Shown: positions 21,801 to 33,434, counted from the first letter of the stretch. The stretch: 64,000 nt of DNA from Ischnura elegans (GCF_921293095.1 NC_060254.1:56466069-56530068), one strand, 5' to 3'. The notes: generated by a model from the sequence alone, not told the origin. Program-made: numbers and translations.

Positions 21801-22595
21801 ATGAGTTACTTCGGTGGCTACAATTACATTCCTTTTATTATTCATGGGCCCGTAATCATTCAAACCACAGAAGTATGGGTAATTGAAGGGACTCGGATAC
21901 TCTCTAAGAAGAACACAAGAAGCCTTAAGAAATATTAACGAGAATCTGCGACGGAATTACCTTCAAGAATCCTGTGCGGCGATCGAGATTCAGGTGTATA
22001 TTCTTTATTTCGCCAAACTCAGAAAATTTTTCATGTATGTCGTCTTCTTGGGCCTCTTCGTGTACTGAAGTCACACATAAGATCCATCCTTCAACGGCTG
22101 AAATGATACAACCACACATTACCAAACTTGTACTTTCCTAGGTCATTCAAAGCTTCATACAGTCTCCCATAGCTATTGCTTCCACATCCTAACGTTTCCT
22201 CCGCAAAGATTACAAATTGATAATAAGACTAGTTGATGGTAATTGAGACTAATAATACAGACAAACATAGAGAGACTTACATCTTTGGGGTCCGGGCTCT
22301 TCATCACCATCAACCTCCATTGACTCATAGTCACGGATTTCCTCTCTTGCTGAATTATCAGCGCCAAATCCTCGGCCCTTACGTTTCCTAGCCTTTTCTT
22401 TCAATCTTGCAATACCTTCTACAGAGAAATAAAAGAAACACTACAGTTAAAAACATGAGCACAATAACGACTAGGATTCCATGCGGTACATTCTTATATC
22501 TTAACTTCAAAGATTCATGATAGTATATACTCACGATCGCCCTCGTCATCCACTTCAAACTCCTCCGCATTATCAATATCTAGCACATCAGCCAT
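18889..22595 (-). CDS. tsu: RNA-binding protein 8A / Y14 (tsunagi), exon junction complex core
   Basis: There are five coding exons on the minus strand: 22595-22535, 22418-22281, 22097-21961, 21614-21490 and 18916-18889. All splice sites are GT/AG. The product is 162 aa (Drosophila tsu is 165). It opens [20 protein letters not shown], the conserved Y14 N-terminus, followed by KGRGFG. The RRM runs from about residue 68 to 147 with RNP2 WILCVTSV and RNP1 KGYALIEY, then [13 protein letters not shown]. The tail [10 protein letters not shown] comes from the 28-nt last exon after a strong AAAAA|GTAAGT donor and TTTCAG acceptor 2.6 kb away. Without that splice, a TAA would follow directly at residue 154 and the basic tail would be lost. 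In known biology Y14 pairs with Mago nashi, clamps eIF4A3 on mRNA and acts in mRNA localisation, splicing and decay. Intron 4 holds a foldback element with a nested Spy-like insertion. Head to head with RABGGTB. Confidence 0.96.
18960..19874. other. tsu intron 4, repeat-free part
   Basis: AT-rich intronic sequence between the last coding exon and the foldback element. The 63-codon frame at 19531-19722 has no recognisable content. Confidence 0.4.
19875..21298. mobile_element. Long-TIR foldback element in tsu intron 4
   Basis: Arms of about 220 bp (without the insertion) begin GGTATAGTTTTATCGAATCT and end with its inverse. The left arm is 19875-20735 (interrupted by a 643-bp Spy-like insertion) and the right arm is about 21066-21298. 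The arms are about 90 percent alike by eye, and the loop of about 330 bp is partly GC-rich. Without the insertion the element is about 780 bp. An extra decayed copy of the terminus (GGGTATAGTTTATCGAAT) precedes the left end. Superfamily unknown; no transposase. Confidence 0.7.
19922..20564 (-). mobile_element. Spy-like non-autonomous DNA transposon, copy 5, with in-window empty site
   Basis: This 643-bp element lies in reverse orientation to copies 1-4. It is inserted in the left arm of the foldback element as CACCAAAA / TTAGTC. The unoccupied right arm reads (inverted) CACCAAAATTAGTATAC. The insertion therefore added TAGGG...CCCTA between AA and TT with no duplicated bases. Confidence 0.8.
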
Positions 22596-23702
22596 ATTCG
22601 AAAGAAAAATAAACTTAATTTCACTACTTCACGCTTAATTAATTGTGAATTCACCAACGAAGGACACTCCAAACCGATCTCACGCGAAAACAAATAGTCA
22701 CTTGTTCACAAATGCACGCGGAAGGATTCCATACTAGAGACGCCAACAACCTGCACCTGGCCCAGGCAGAACTTTGCTAATCCTCCATATTTGATGACGT
22801 TGATTTGGCATATTCGCCAATCTGCAACATATCCTGGATTAAAATACGGCTTATACAAAAAAAAACATTTAAACTATGGTATGAGCGTATAATGTCATAC
22901 TAAACCAGCATGGCCACGAAAATTTCCCTATACGAATGCTGCTTCGTTGAAATTGTGAACTCCGACTATACAAATGCATCAAATACACAATTTTTCAAGG
23001 CGTACCAAATCATAGGTAGAAGGAATAAAGAAACCAATTTGAAAGGATATATTATATTTTGAAGTGCAGCATGAACACTCTAAAAATGTACTCAAGTAGA
23101 TCCAAATTAAATATAATATATTTTTTCGTTTCCCTGTCTTCATCCTTTTTTCGCGTTCTGGGGGACCACCGAACCCCTATGAAAAAATTGTATAAAACTG
23201 TTTCAAAATTTTATACAATTTATACAATTACCATGGCAATTGTATAAATTGTATAAAATTTTGAAACAGGTTTATACAATTTTTTCATAGGGGAAGGTTC
23301 TCTTGCCTTACAGCTACATAATTTAATATAAAATATTTTGTGTATTGGTCTCATACGAAATATAAAATACATTTTAATATGAATTCATAGAATGCATCTC
23401 CAAAGTTATATATTAAAAACAGAGGAGTGAAATAATCCCTCTTTATTTTTTTCTATTTCAAATATTCTGGCACTATTGGAGACAACCCGCGGCGACGGCG
23501 GACGTATCTAGCTACTACAAACGCTCTAAACAATTGAAGTTTTTTGTGCGTCGTATCGAAGTGGGATGGTGGTGCAAGGAGAATAGGTGGTGTTTGTCAG
23601 GAATTGGTTAAGTACGCTAAGAAAGGCATGCACAGTTTTGCATTGAAAGAGGATTCTTGAATTTTACTTCGCCTGCAGTTGGCTGTGTTCTATCTACGAA
23701 CA
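22596..23702. promoter_or_regulatory. Shared 5' intergenic region of tsu and RABGGTB
   Basis: This 1107-bp gap separates the two start codons on opposite strands and must hold both promoters and 5' UTRs. I see no clear TATA box near either start. A 120-bp perfect-looking hairpin element at 23174-23293 divides it. Sharing of regulatory sites is an inference from the arrangement. Confidence 0.5.
23174..23293. mobile_element. 120-bp palindromic MITE
   Basis: The two 60-bp arms start CCCCTATGAAAAAATTGT and meet at ACCATGGC. They differ at about two positions and one boundary base. There is no spacer, so transcripts across it would fold into a long hairpin. Flanking duplication not clear. The near-identity of the arms suggests a recent insertion or arm homogenisation. 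Confidence 0.75.
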
Positions 23703-26700
23703 ATGGTGCGTAATTTTCTTGTTCAGGCGGTGGACGTCAACTCAAACTCCCTTTGTTGAACCACCTTTCTATTTGTGGATCAAGCATTTCAATCACTTCC
23801 ATGCCGTATCATTATCAGTACATAATTATGTCCCTTCTTTTATTTCAGGCTTCGATTCAGAATGACGTTTCCATTAAAGACAATGCCCCCAAATCTTTGT
23901 TGCTAGATAAGCATGCAGACTTCATTGAATCCTATGGTGCCAATAAGGACAATTACGTAAGTACTGTATATAGTTAAACCAGTAATCAATGAAATGCTAA
24001 TATATATTTACTAAAGGGGGTGCTCTTTTTGTAGGAATATTGCATGACAGAGTATTTAAGAATGTCTGGCGTTTATTGGGGACTTACTGCGATGGAACTC
24101 ATGGGACAGCTCAAAAGAATGAATAAGGACGATGTGCTTGATTTCATCAAGTCATGCCAGGATGACTCCGGAGGTTTGAGCGCCAGTGTCGGGCATGATC
24201 CTCATTTACTTTACACCTTAAGTGCAGTTCAGGTGAGGACTGAAGAATGCTCGTAGATGTATAACTTCCAAAGTTGTTTAGCTGTTTGAATTCTGCGAAA
24301 ATGCTCCTAACAAGTCTGGGAATATGAATTTATTGTTCCTTTTATTTTGCAGATCCTGTGTATGTACGATGCGACTCACGTCATTGATGTGGAAAAAGTT
24401 GTTAGCTATGTGAAAAGTCTCCAGAGGGAAGACGGCAGCTTCACTGGTGACAAGTGGGGTGAAGTGGATACCCGATTTTCATTCTGTGCTGTAGCCTGTC
24501 TCTATCTATTGGTGAGTTCTTTTGCTCTGAAGATGATCAACTGCTACATGACCTGTTTAAGCTAGCAACCCCAGGCGTTGCTTTTACATTGTCCTAGCGA
24601 AGATTTGGGGTAACTTTTTTGGGGGAAATTTACTCCATAATTTTCCAAATTCCTGTTAGCCAACATCACTTGGCCCCTGACAATGCAAAGATAAGAAAAA
24701 ATAATGTAATGATACTAATAAAGTTTCTCCATGAATGTGTTTAAGGGAAAATGAAATAATAAGTTATTGAGCAGCAAAATAGTATTATAAATAAATATGG
24801 TCAGCACCTAAATTAAGGGATGCAGAGGTGCTCGCCTGCTCTTTCAAGTGCATTGAAATCATATTAATTTGGATACCATGCAGAACTGACTAGAACAAAG
24901 AAATTTCATTGGAGACATTTATTTGTACTTATTGGTTCAAGGAAGCCACTACAAAACCCTTGATTTATGATAGGTTGGACTTCCGATGGATTCGGGATAC
25001 TATTCGAGCCGATTTATCGAGCACTTCTCAAAACATTAAAATTTGATAAGTTTTTTCCCAGTGCACAATATGCCATAAAGTGTGTGTAGATATGACTCCT
25101 TTGTTAGCATGACACATTTTAATGCAGCAATGTTTAAATACTCATTAAACTGATTTTTCACTGGGAAATAATGCTGGTTCAGCACACAATACTATTGGCT
25201 TTATGATCAGTCCTCTTGAACGAATTAATATTGTAATGAAAGGGGGTAGTGTACATAAATGAATGTATGGACGATTCAAAAACTAACAGTCTGCTTGTTG
25301 ACCCTTCAATCGTCTCAATATCAATTGTGGTGGGTGAAGTTAAACTGAAATTTGCAATTGGCTTTGAGAATGGAGTTCGATTTCCTCTCAGAACCATTGG
25401 CAGCCATTAAATGTCTACATCTTTTAGGGGTAGATTAGGGTCAATGTTTTGTGGTTCATTACTTTCATAGGCCCCTAGAGAGTATGCAAAACCTCTCTCC
25501 CCTATTGTGTTGAGATCTTATAAGTCTCTACTTATGGCTATAAGATTACCGTCAATTATTTTTAGGGATTGTTTGTCAAACTTGCCCCGTAAAAGATCTG
25601 GATCCTCCATCTAGGAATGTGTGATATTCATATGCTTGTGACTTAAACCTGATTCACATGATCACTTTTTCCGTCCCTCAGAATGATAGCGTAAGGGATA
25701 GGTTTTCCAGGACCAAAAGAGTGGCCGCTCACTCTGGCATCATTTTCCTGATCACCATTCCCACCGTCCCCTTTTCCATCTCTAATTCTGTTACTTTCTG
25801 TAAATAAGACTGTCATTCAATTCAAAACCAATCCTGGCATTACTATTTGGTGTAGGCAGCCATGCATTCTGATTGGTGAATGGTTTCAGCTGTAATGTCC
25901 TGGCCCACCTCCTGCGCTTCGACTCCAATTGATGGCTACATTGTGACTGACTACTGACGAGAGACGAGTGGCCAATGACTGTGTATGATTAACTGAGTGA
26001 CAATAGCATCTCCGCTGTGAAATTATATAGGGGAGGTGAAACAAGGATGTTTTCAACGAAGAGGAATGGGAAGATGAAGGTTTAGGCATTCTCGTAAGTG
26101 GAAGGTAAAAATCCCAAGGCATAGTTTGACCAAGAAGGATAGACTATTCTGAGTTGTCACACAAGAACATTTTTATCCATATTTTAGAAATGGAAATCTT
26201 CCATTTCCGGATCACTACACAGCGACGGAAAAAGGGACGTGCCAAGTGATGGGAAAAGGAATGGGATTTCCATCCCTCGACCCATGGCGGAATAAGATTG
26301 CATAAAATAGTAATTTTTTCCGCCATCATTGGAGTTATTCCTTGAAAGGAATTGAAAATATGATCATATGATTCAGGCTTAGTCTGGGGTGAGCTCTACT
26401 CAAGTAACTCTACCAACCTTTAAGTTGAATCTCTGGGTGAGTGATGCTTGCTCATAACGTAATGTATCTGCTTTATTGCATCATTTCTATTTTACCTGGA
26501 AAATAGTATTGTTTTGAGGTGATGTCCATTGTGCCACTCTGGTGTAATATCCCATGCCCATTTGCTCCTGGATACTCAGTCTATGTAAAAGCTATTGCTG
26601 TGATTAAGTACAAATACCTATCAGTTGCTGCCTGGTTTCCCCATTTTTAGAAGGAATTAATATTTGCCTACATTATAGTTGTGGTGGTTGGATCCATCTA

Positions 26701-29700
26701 TGCCTTTCATTCTACATTTGTTTGCATTTTTGTGCTCTTTTTTCCCCAACAGGGCAGGTTGGATGCCATTGATGTGGACAAGGCAGTGAAGTTTGTTGCG
26801 TCATGCATGAACTTTGATGGTGGCTTTGGGTCGAGACCAGGCTCGGAGAGTCACGCAGGCCTTGTCTACTGCTGTGTGGGCATGTTGTCTTTGACAGGTG
26901 AGGGTGACTGTCTTTGTTGTGTATACATAAGCAGATGCCTGTTGTTGGGTCATGCAATATCAAATCAGTGGTCTTTTTTTTACTCATGGGGAGACAATGC
27001 TCAAGTGATTCTATGGAAACAAAAAGGGTAGTGATTTTCTGAAACTAAAGTACAGTGCAACCTCGATATAACGACACCCCACGGTGCACTAATAAACACT
27101 CGCCATAGCGAATTGTCGCTTTACCGGAGGTGGAGCAAATAATAGCCAATATACCTGTTGCGAACTGATATACAGGAACAGGAGTGGTGCGGCGACAGAT
27201 AAACATCTATCCAATAAACGTAAGCATAAATCCAGACGAAAGGCGATGTTTTTTTGAATCACTAAATTTCCTTACTCAAACAAGGACTAACTATTCAAAT
27301 AATTTATAAGCGCCGCACTGAATAAAAATCATGGAATGCATTGTTTCGTCAATCATTATGCCAATGCACAACCAACGAAGCCATTTTTCTATGCACTTAA
27401 TTAGTTCATTTACGTGATCATTCTATTATTTTTGTATTTTCCACTGAAAATTCAAAAATTAACTGATAAAACAGTATCGCGGTTATTTAATGCCTCAAAT
27501 GTTTCCATTGGTGTATGTTTATTGTTTCTGTACGTTAAGCAGCAGTGAAGTGAAATAATGCATTACATTTGATTCTACAGTCGAAAACGGTGGAAGGTTG
27601 TATAAAGTTCCCGCCTTGGAAGACTTTTTCTATCAAATAATGTAATATCTACATCATCTACGGTAAAAAGTTTGCTAAGCTTGAAAAATGATGTGATTAA
27701 AATTGCCGTTGTTGAAAAAAGTTTCTTTTTGAGTGTTACGCTTGCGACGTATTTGAAATAATACACCGAGTTTACCACTACACTGCAAACGAGAGTTAGC
27801 TCTTCTGTGAGTTCTTCCAGCGGCCACCAGGGGATGCTCGGCTACCCACGTGACAAAAGAGAGCGCCAGTACGACTCCAACCACTGACGCGAATAGTTCA
27901 CCCTTGTAAATCCGCAACGGAGAATAAATGCGTCCATCCGGACAATTCACGCTGAGTATCATTGCTTCGTACATCCTACATCATCGCTAAGGCGCACTAC
28001 CTACCTTTAGAGGCATCATTGCAAGAAATACCTCATACTGCAAGGGTTTTGTCGGGGAGTTGTATGTAAAAAAGTTCCGTTTCGTCTATGTTATATGACG
28101 CGGGGAATACTTCTAAAGATACTTATGATCGGAGTCCTTTCTTCCACGACTTCGGGTTTACACCGGAGGCATCACCAGCAATTATGAGGGGAGATAACGC
28201 TTTGGTGCTTCGCATTAGTATAATCAACCTTCTGCACTCTTAAAATTCTCGATTCGCAATCTATCCCTGAAATATTCCGCTTTAGGCTTGGGCGTAGCCC
28301 CTTTCTCAGAAGTTCCCGCAGATTGGAATGTGCAAAACCACCCGAACAAAGCTCCTTATAACTATCGTCTGCATTCCTTGGGCGCTTCTGTTTTTTTTAA
28401 TTTTGCAGAGCGAATAGGAAGATAAATTAATTTCGACACTCTCATATTACTCCTTTATTTTTATTTTCCCGCTTAGACGTGTTTGGTGTTTTTTTGGTCA
28501 TGGTGACTGCCATCAAATGCTTTCTATTCACGCAACTCACGGACGTGCGGGTATGCTGCCGACTGCTTTCTGCCGCCCGAGGAACAAAAGAAGATGAAGC
28601 ATTCGCGAATGCTAATGCCACAATATTTTCACCAAAATTAACTACTTATTTATCGAACGACATTTTACCACATAAATTTGAGACTGAGCTCTCCATTAAC
28701 TTCATTTCTAACAGATCGCTAGCGATTACAGAGGTTAAGGAGTCTTGATGAAAGTCTTCCGGCCATGAAACCCTCGTTATGGCGAGAGCCAGCACCAAAA
28801 GGGTCTCGTAAAAACGAATTTTTTAACACGCTTATTATAGGGTCAATTGACGGTGCATCAACTATGTCTCGTTATAGCGGGAGTGTCGCTATAGCCCGTA
28901 CTCGCTTTAACGAGGTTCCACTGTATAAAGTAAGTGCTGAAAAAGTGTCACAGGTTTCTTTCTCACTAGCCCTGGTTCAAGAGAAAAACGCTGGTAAAGA
29001 TTTGGTGCAGCATCACTCACATTCAGTGCTGTCCTATCTCATCAATCCACGGTAGCTGAGGGTATGATAAAAGAATTTCTGGATTAGAAAAGTACTATGT
29101 AGTTAAGATAATTTTTTTCATCATATTTATATGTTTTAATTAAATGTCTGGAATTTCAATTTGAGTTCTCTGTCAAGGAAGAGCTAGAAAATTAGTTATG
29201 AATGTACATGGAATAAAAAAAGCCACCAACTACCTAATTGGGTCCCATGGCTCATGGATAGGGTATTAATAATCCTTATTTAGGCGAGGTGCTACCTGCT
29301 AGTAGCCTGTATCGTAGCGGCGGTCATAGCCTCCTACCAAGGTGGCATCCGGAACCAGAATGAGGTCACACAGGCTTTGTCTCATCTCTCAGCTATTCGA
29401 ATGTTTTCCTCTCTCCTCTGGTTTATTCTTTGATAGTTTTTATATTGTTATTGCATTTTGTCTAATTCATGTTTTGTTAAAATTTTCACCTTAAATTGGC
29501 ATCACAGATGCTTGTGAAAAATGATTTAAATTCATAAATATATTATTATGCATGGAAAATTTTTCCCAACTGTCCTCAGTTTTTAACATTCATCTACATA
29601 TACTTACCACCCTGCAAGCCGAATAAAAAGGCGTGTGGCAGGGGAAGTTAGGACATCAGCCGTTTACTTATAAAAGCAAATATTAAAACAAAATTACGAC

Positions 29701-31181
29701 TAGCATTTATTTAACTCCTTTATGGTTCAAGGGAAAAACGAATTCCCATTCAGCTTGGAGGTTTTCGGGATTACTACCGTGCAAATTCATCTCTGTAACC
29801 CCGAAAACCTCCATGCTGAATCCTCACTACACCAGGAAAGCCTACTCAAGGATTTCAACGAATTCCCGTACCTTATCTATTCGGCAAAGTATCTCTCTCA
29901 ATTTATTGCTTCTGTCGGACCTGGAAATATTGTGGGGCTATAAGGTGGTATTCTCCGTGTCACTCTTAAAGATATCTATTCTCAATTATTCAAGCAATCT
30001 AAGCCTAGCTCGCAGCCTCCGAGTCTCTTGCGGCTCCCATATTAACACTTTGAGTGCTGGCTGCTAAATTTAAAGCCCTACTGAAAAATCCAGCCATTTT
30101 TACTATATCCGTAAATTTTTTTAAAACATAAGCATCAAAAATATATTTATATCGATGTGCATTTCAATAAAAATGGACTTTGCTCTTCTTTATGAATGAG
30201 TTGAATAACATTTATTGCTAATTTTTAAATATATAATTGAACAATGAAAACCTACTGTTTTTGAAAATTAAAAAAGTTGCAACATATGATGTACCGCCAT
30301 AACATGCATAATAATTTTTTTAATACGCTCAATTTGAACTATTTAAAGCATGGAAATCATAAAAAAGCATTGTTCCAAGCTAAGCATTGAAAATCCTGGA
30401 TGAATAAAAGGGTCAATGCACCCTCAACGAACGGTCCATTGGCCCAAAGAATTTTCACACTAAGTGGCCTAAGATGAGGATGCCGGTAGCTACGGAGGAT
30501 ATTTCGTCCTCAAGACATAAAGTGAACTCTTTTTCCATCGAGCAGTTGATTTTTGAAAAAGCAGAACCACTAAGCAGTAAACTGGAAAAGTACCACGGGC
30601 GAAATATTACAGCTTCACGTATACAAAGCCAATTAAATGGAAAGACGTAATATTACGTCCATGGCAATCCTCAAAAGGATTAGCAGGACATAAAATTATG
30701 TCCATGGCACGCAAAGTGTTAAAATCTGAGAAACACTGTCTGTACGCCTGTACATTGAGGTCCAACATATCTGATTCTTGTTTGTATTACAGGTCGCCTG
30801 GATGTGGTCAATGCCGATCTACTCGGATGGTGGCTCAGCGAGCGTCAGCTGCCATCTGGGGGCCTAAATGGTCGGCCCGAGAAACTGCCCGATGTCTGTT
30901 ACTCGTGGTGGGTGCTTGCATCGCTATCAATCCTCGGTCGTCTTCACTGGATAGATGCTCACCACCTCTCCACGTTCATCCTTGCGTGCCAGGATGCAGA
31001 GACTGGTGGTTTTGCGGACCGACCTGGTGACCTGCCTGACCCTTTCCACACACTGTTTGGCTTGGCAGCGCTGTCGCTGCTCGGGAACTGCAACGTTGCC
31101 CCTGTTGACGCCACGCTGTGCATGCCAACTCATGTTCTCTCTAGGCTCGGCCTCTCTCCTCAGAAGCTGTCTCAGTGCTGA
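23703..31181 (+). CDS. RABGGTB: Rab geranylgeranyltransferase subunit beta
   Basis: There are six coding exons: 23703-23705, 23849-23956, 24035-24232, 24353-24511, 26753-26897 and 30793-31181. All splice sites are GT/AG and the frame joins exactly to 333 aa (human 331). The first coding exon contributes only the ATG before GTGCGT. The next starts [20 protein letters not shown]. Prenyltransferase alpha-alpha repeats follow, with [31 protein letters not shown] and [18 protein letters not shown]. The zinc ligands fall at D238, C240 and H290, the same positions known for the mammalian enzyme. In known biology this subunit, with RABGGTA and Rab escort protein, transfers geranylgeranyl groups to C-terminal cysteines of Rab GTPases. 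Intron 4 carries a Harbinger-like element. Intron 5 (3.9 kb) carries a pogo-like element, a Spy-like fragment and a piggyBac-like element ending about 70 bp before the last exon. Confidence 0.97.
25646..26378. mobile_element. PIF/Harbinger-like non-autonomous element (RABGGTB intron 4)
   Basis: The left end AACCTGATTCACATGATCA and right end CATATGATTCAGGC are imperfect inverted copies. TTA flanks both sides (25643-25645 and 26379-26381), as expected of PIF/Harbinger. The element at 60211-60677 shares the terminus. Length 733 bp; the two short minus-strand frames inside have no transposase signature. Confidence 0.6.
27053..28923 (-). mobile_element. pogo/Tigger-like transposon with decayed transposase (RABGGTB intron 5)
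   Basis: It has termini CAGTGCAACCTCGATATAAC and GAGGTTCCACTG, with TA duplications at 27051-27052 and 28924-28925. On the minus strand between about 28400 and 27990, stop-broken frames read [10 protein letters not shown] then LPDKTLA, the DDE block around the second half of a Tigger/Jerky transposase, preceded by an HTH-CENP-B-like stretch. Several stops and shifts mean it is inactive. Its first 307 bp and last about 275 bp match the deletion derivative at 18081-18662. It is inserted antisense to RABGGTB. Confidence 0.8.
29252..29385 (+). mobile_element. Spy-like element, internal fragment
   Basis: The segment with GGGTATTAATAATCCTTATT, CTAGTAGCCTG, TCGTAGCG and GGCATCCGGAACCAGAATGA matches the middle of copy 7 (48051-48609) and related copies. 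Both termini are missing. It lies in RABGGTB intron 5. Confidence 0.65.
29582..29660 (+). repeat. Hairpin repeat module (CCGCAAGCC...GGCGTGTGGC), copy A
   Basis: The sequence CATCTACATATACTTACCAC, then CCTGCAAGCCG...AAAAAGGCGTGTGGCAGGGG, then GTTAGGACATCAGCC matches the modules at 39504-39580 and 60869-60960. The pairing arms are kept although individual bases differ. It is probably part of a widespread retroelement UTR. Confidence 0.5.
30046..30718. mobile_element. piggyBac-like non-autonomous element (RABGGTB intron 5)
   Basis: The termini CACTTTGAGTGC and GCACGCAAAGTG are inverted copies flanked by perfect TTAA on both sides (30042-30045 and 30719-30722). The right subterminal region repeats ACGTAATATTACGTCCATGG and GACATAAAATTATGTCCATGG-like blocks. 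The end lies 74 bp before the acceptor of the last RABGGTB exon. No transposase. Confidence 0.75.
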
Positions 31182-31463
31182 GTGTACAAATGTTAAGATT
31201 GAGCATTTTCAATGCTTGTTTCCTCGTGGACTTGACGTACTTTTCTGGTCATTTTACCGTGCAAGTGTTATAAAATGGTGTGTTTGGAGTACGCATGTTG
31301 GTTGCAATGATTCTCCAGTTGCTCCAGCTGATGCATGCGTTAGGCTGTGAAATCGCTTCTCCATCTTGATCACTCCCATCAGTTCATGGTGAAGTGTGTA
31401 TGCTTTAAGGAGATCTTAATGTCATGGAGTAAAAATCCTGCTCAACAGTGCAGGACAGTACAT

Positions 31464-31613
31464 AATAAAATTTGTAGGGGCTTATAATGCAACTCAAAAG
31501 TTTCCTGTTATTTTTTTCTCATGTAATGTCTCTGTTAATTAGACTTAGCTGTTCATTATAAATATCAGTTGTTTTCATTCCAAATATGTTCAAATGCAGG
31601 AAATGCAAATAAA
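31464..31613 (+). terminator. RABGGTB polyadenylation signals
   Basis: AATAAA occurs at 31464-31469 and again at 31608-31613, 283 and 427 bp after the stop codon. Either could define the 3' end; use of both would give two 3' UTR lengths. Confidence 0.55.
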
Positions 31614-31619
31614 AATCTA

Positions 31620-33070
31620 AGTTGAAAGAAAAAATATCCCGGAAAACAGTTTTTTGTTTGCCTTAGCGCATCAGCAACTGTGAAAATAACAGGTATTAAC
31701 CAGCTTAGAGCTAGGCTTAATACTATTAGAGTTACCACCAGGCTGACACTGCTATAGTCTTATCAAAGCCCTCGGCAGGTTATTGCCAGTTCTCCCTCCT
31801 CTTGATGATTGGCTGAGACAATAAAAAACTGGTTGCAGAGATATTTTTCTCTCTAACTTTAATTGACATTTGAATTTCCTGTCTGTGGACACATTCTTGT
31901 TAACCAATTGGTAGCTCAACTTAATTATTCATTTTCATTCCAGATGCTAATTCTTCACGGTCAGACCACTCATGCCTGAGGACTTACTTCCCATTCTCCC
32001 CGACCAGGGTTCGCCAGTATTCTTCAGGGCTCCCTCTCCCTCCCCGCGCAACAATTGCCCAATCATTACGACCCCTTGCACGATTCCCTCTTCAGAGCTC
32101 CCACTCAACTGTGAAGACCTTAAAACCCTGAATAAGCCGTGAATTTCATTATAAAACCGTAAAAGTCTCTCATACTTGATTTTAGAACTAGGATTGACAG
32201 ATCAAAAGAAAAATTGATATTTTGATCATATTTCAAGGTCAGTAACGTGCAGGCACTGTCCACTCATTTATCTGCACACATATATTCTAAGCGCAATTAA
32301 TATTCCATGGTCCAATTATTGGTCCATGTGCTGTGACGACACATTTACCTTAAGCCGGAAGACTGGTAACCAAAGTGTTCATTAAACCTGGCGAAAATTC
32401 AGACACCTTTAGCCAGAGCTGAATTTTGCAAATGATATGTGACGTCAGGAGAGATAGCACTTTCATTGCTGCGTTTGCATTCCTGGAGTCTGTCGCGTTT
32501 GTTAAATTTTTAGGTAACGTGCGGCCGATGATTCTTATGCAATCATTTTTTCTGCCTAAAACGGTTCAACTACAAACCGTGAATTTGACGACACTGAGAC
32601 CGTGAAAACCTGGAAAAAACCATGAATTTTATAATTTATTTGGAGTGGGAAACCTGCTCTTCTTTCCTATGCTGGCATCATTCCCTCTTCAATCTTGTCC
32701 TCATCCATGCAATCCATGCTTCTTCTTTCGAGACCCATCTTCTGGCATAAACTAGAGCTATTTGACCTCTGTACATTCATTTGGATGTCATGATGTATAT
32801 GATCATCATTTATATATTCGTGATCTGTGCTGTGCTGAGCTATGATGTTCCCTATTGCTCATTGAAACTGGCCAAACCTTCCCATTCAAATGTGACTGAG
32901 GCAAGTTTGAACTAGTGCAGTTCCCTAGGTTGGCTAGCTTTTGTGCTGGTGAATAAAAGCAAAGGAGATGCTCATTTTGAGATGGGCCTCTCCATTGCTC
33001 TGAAATAAACTCTTTCCTTTGTTGTCTGCATTCCATCTTGAATTTGATGATGATTACATTTTCCAGCACT
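31620..33070. other. Intergenic downstream of RABGGTB
   Basis: No gene seen. Blocks reading AACCGTGAATTT and AAACCTGGAAAAAACC occur near 32140-32160 and 32570-32640, suggesting a decayed interspersed repeat. The remainder is featureless. Confidence 0.35.
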
Positions 33071-33240
33071 GGTAAACTCTTAAGGCCTGGTTGCACGTTG
33101 CGATAACATGTGCTATTTAATGTTTGAATGCGTGAACAATTTAGATTGACTGAAACATGACTCTTATGAATGCCTGAACAAATTAGAGCAGGTTCTATTT
33201 TCTGTTCAGGTATTTGTGTGAGTTGGGTGGGCACAGGGCA
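33070..33240. repeat. MITE-like segment, relative of 10324-10500
   Basis: It begins TTAAGGCCTGGTTGCACG and ends with the inverse of the CCTGAACAGAAAATAG box. The stretch AATTAGAGCAGGTTCTATTT matches, inverted, the segment near 10370. The left end resembles the TTAAGGCCGTTTTACACGG terminus at 58743. The right terminus is not identified. The open frame at 32806-33234 overlaps it and is not believed. Confidence 0.4.
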
Positions 33241-33434
33241 TTTTCAGGTCAGTTCTAGCATTCATGTATTTACGTATTTACTCATACATTTTAATGTACC
33301 CAATAACCAGGTATTCAGGTGTTTAAAAGTGCTTGATTAAAAACATTGTCTCAACATTGTTTTGGTGCATTTCATTGTCATCAAAGAACTCAAGGTGTAG
33401 ATTTTGTGTTCAAGCGTAGTTTTGCATCACCTTA

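Noticed and set aside
32806-33234. 142-codon minus-strand frame
   Set aside because: It overlaps a MITE-like repeat and has no domain or splice support.
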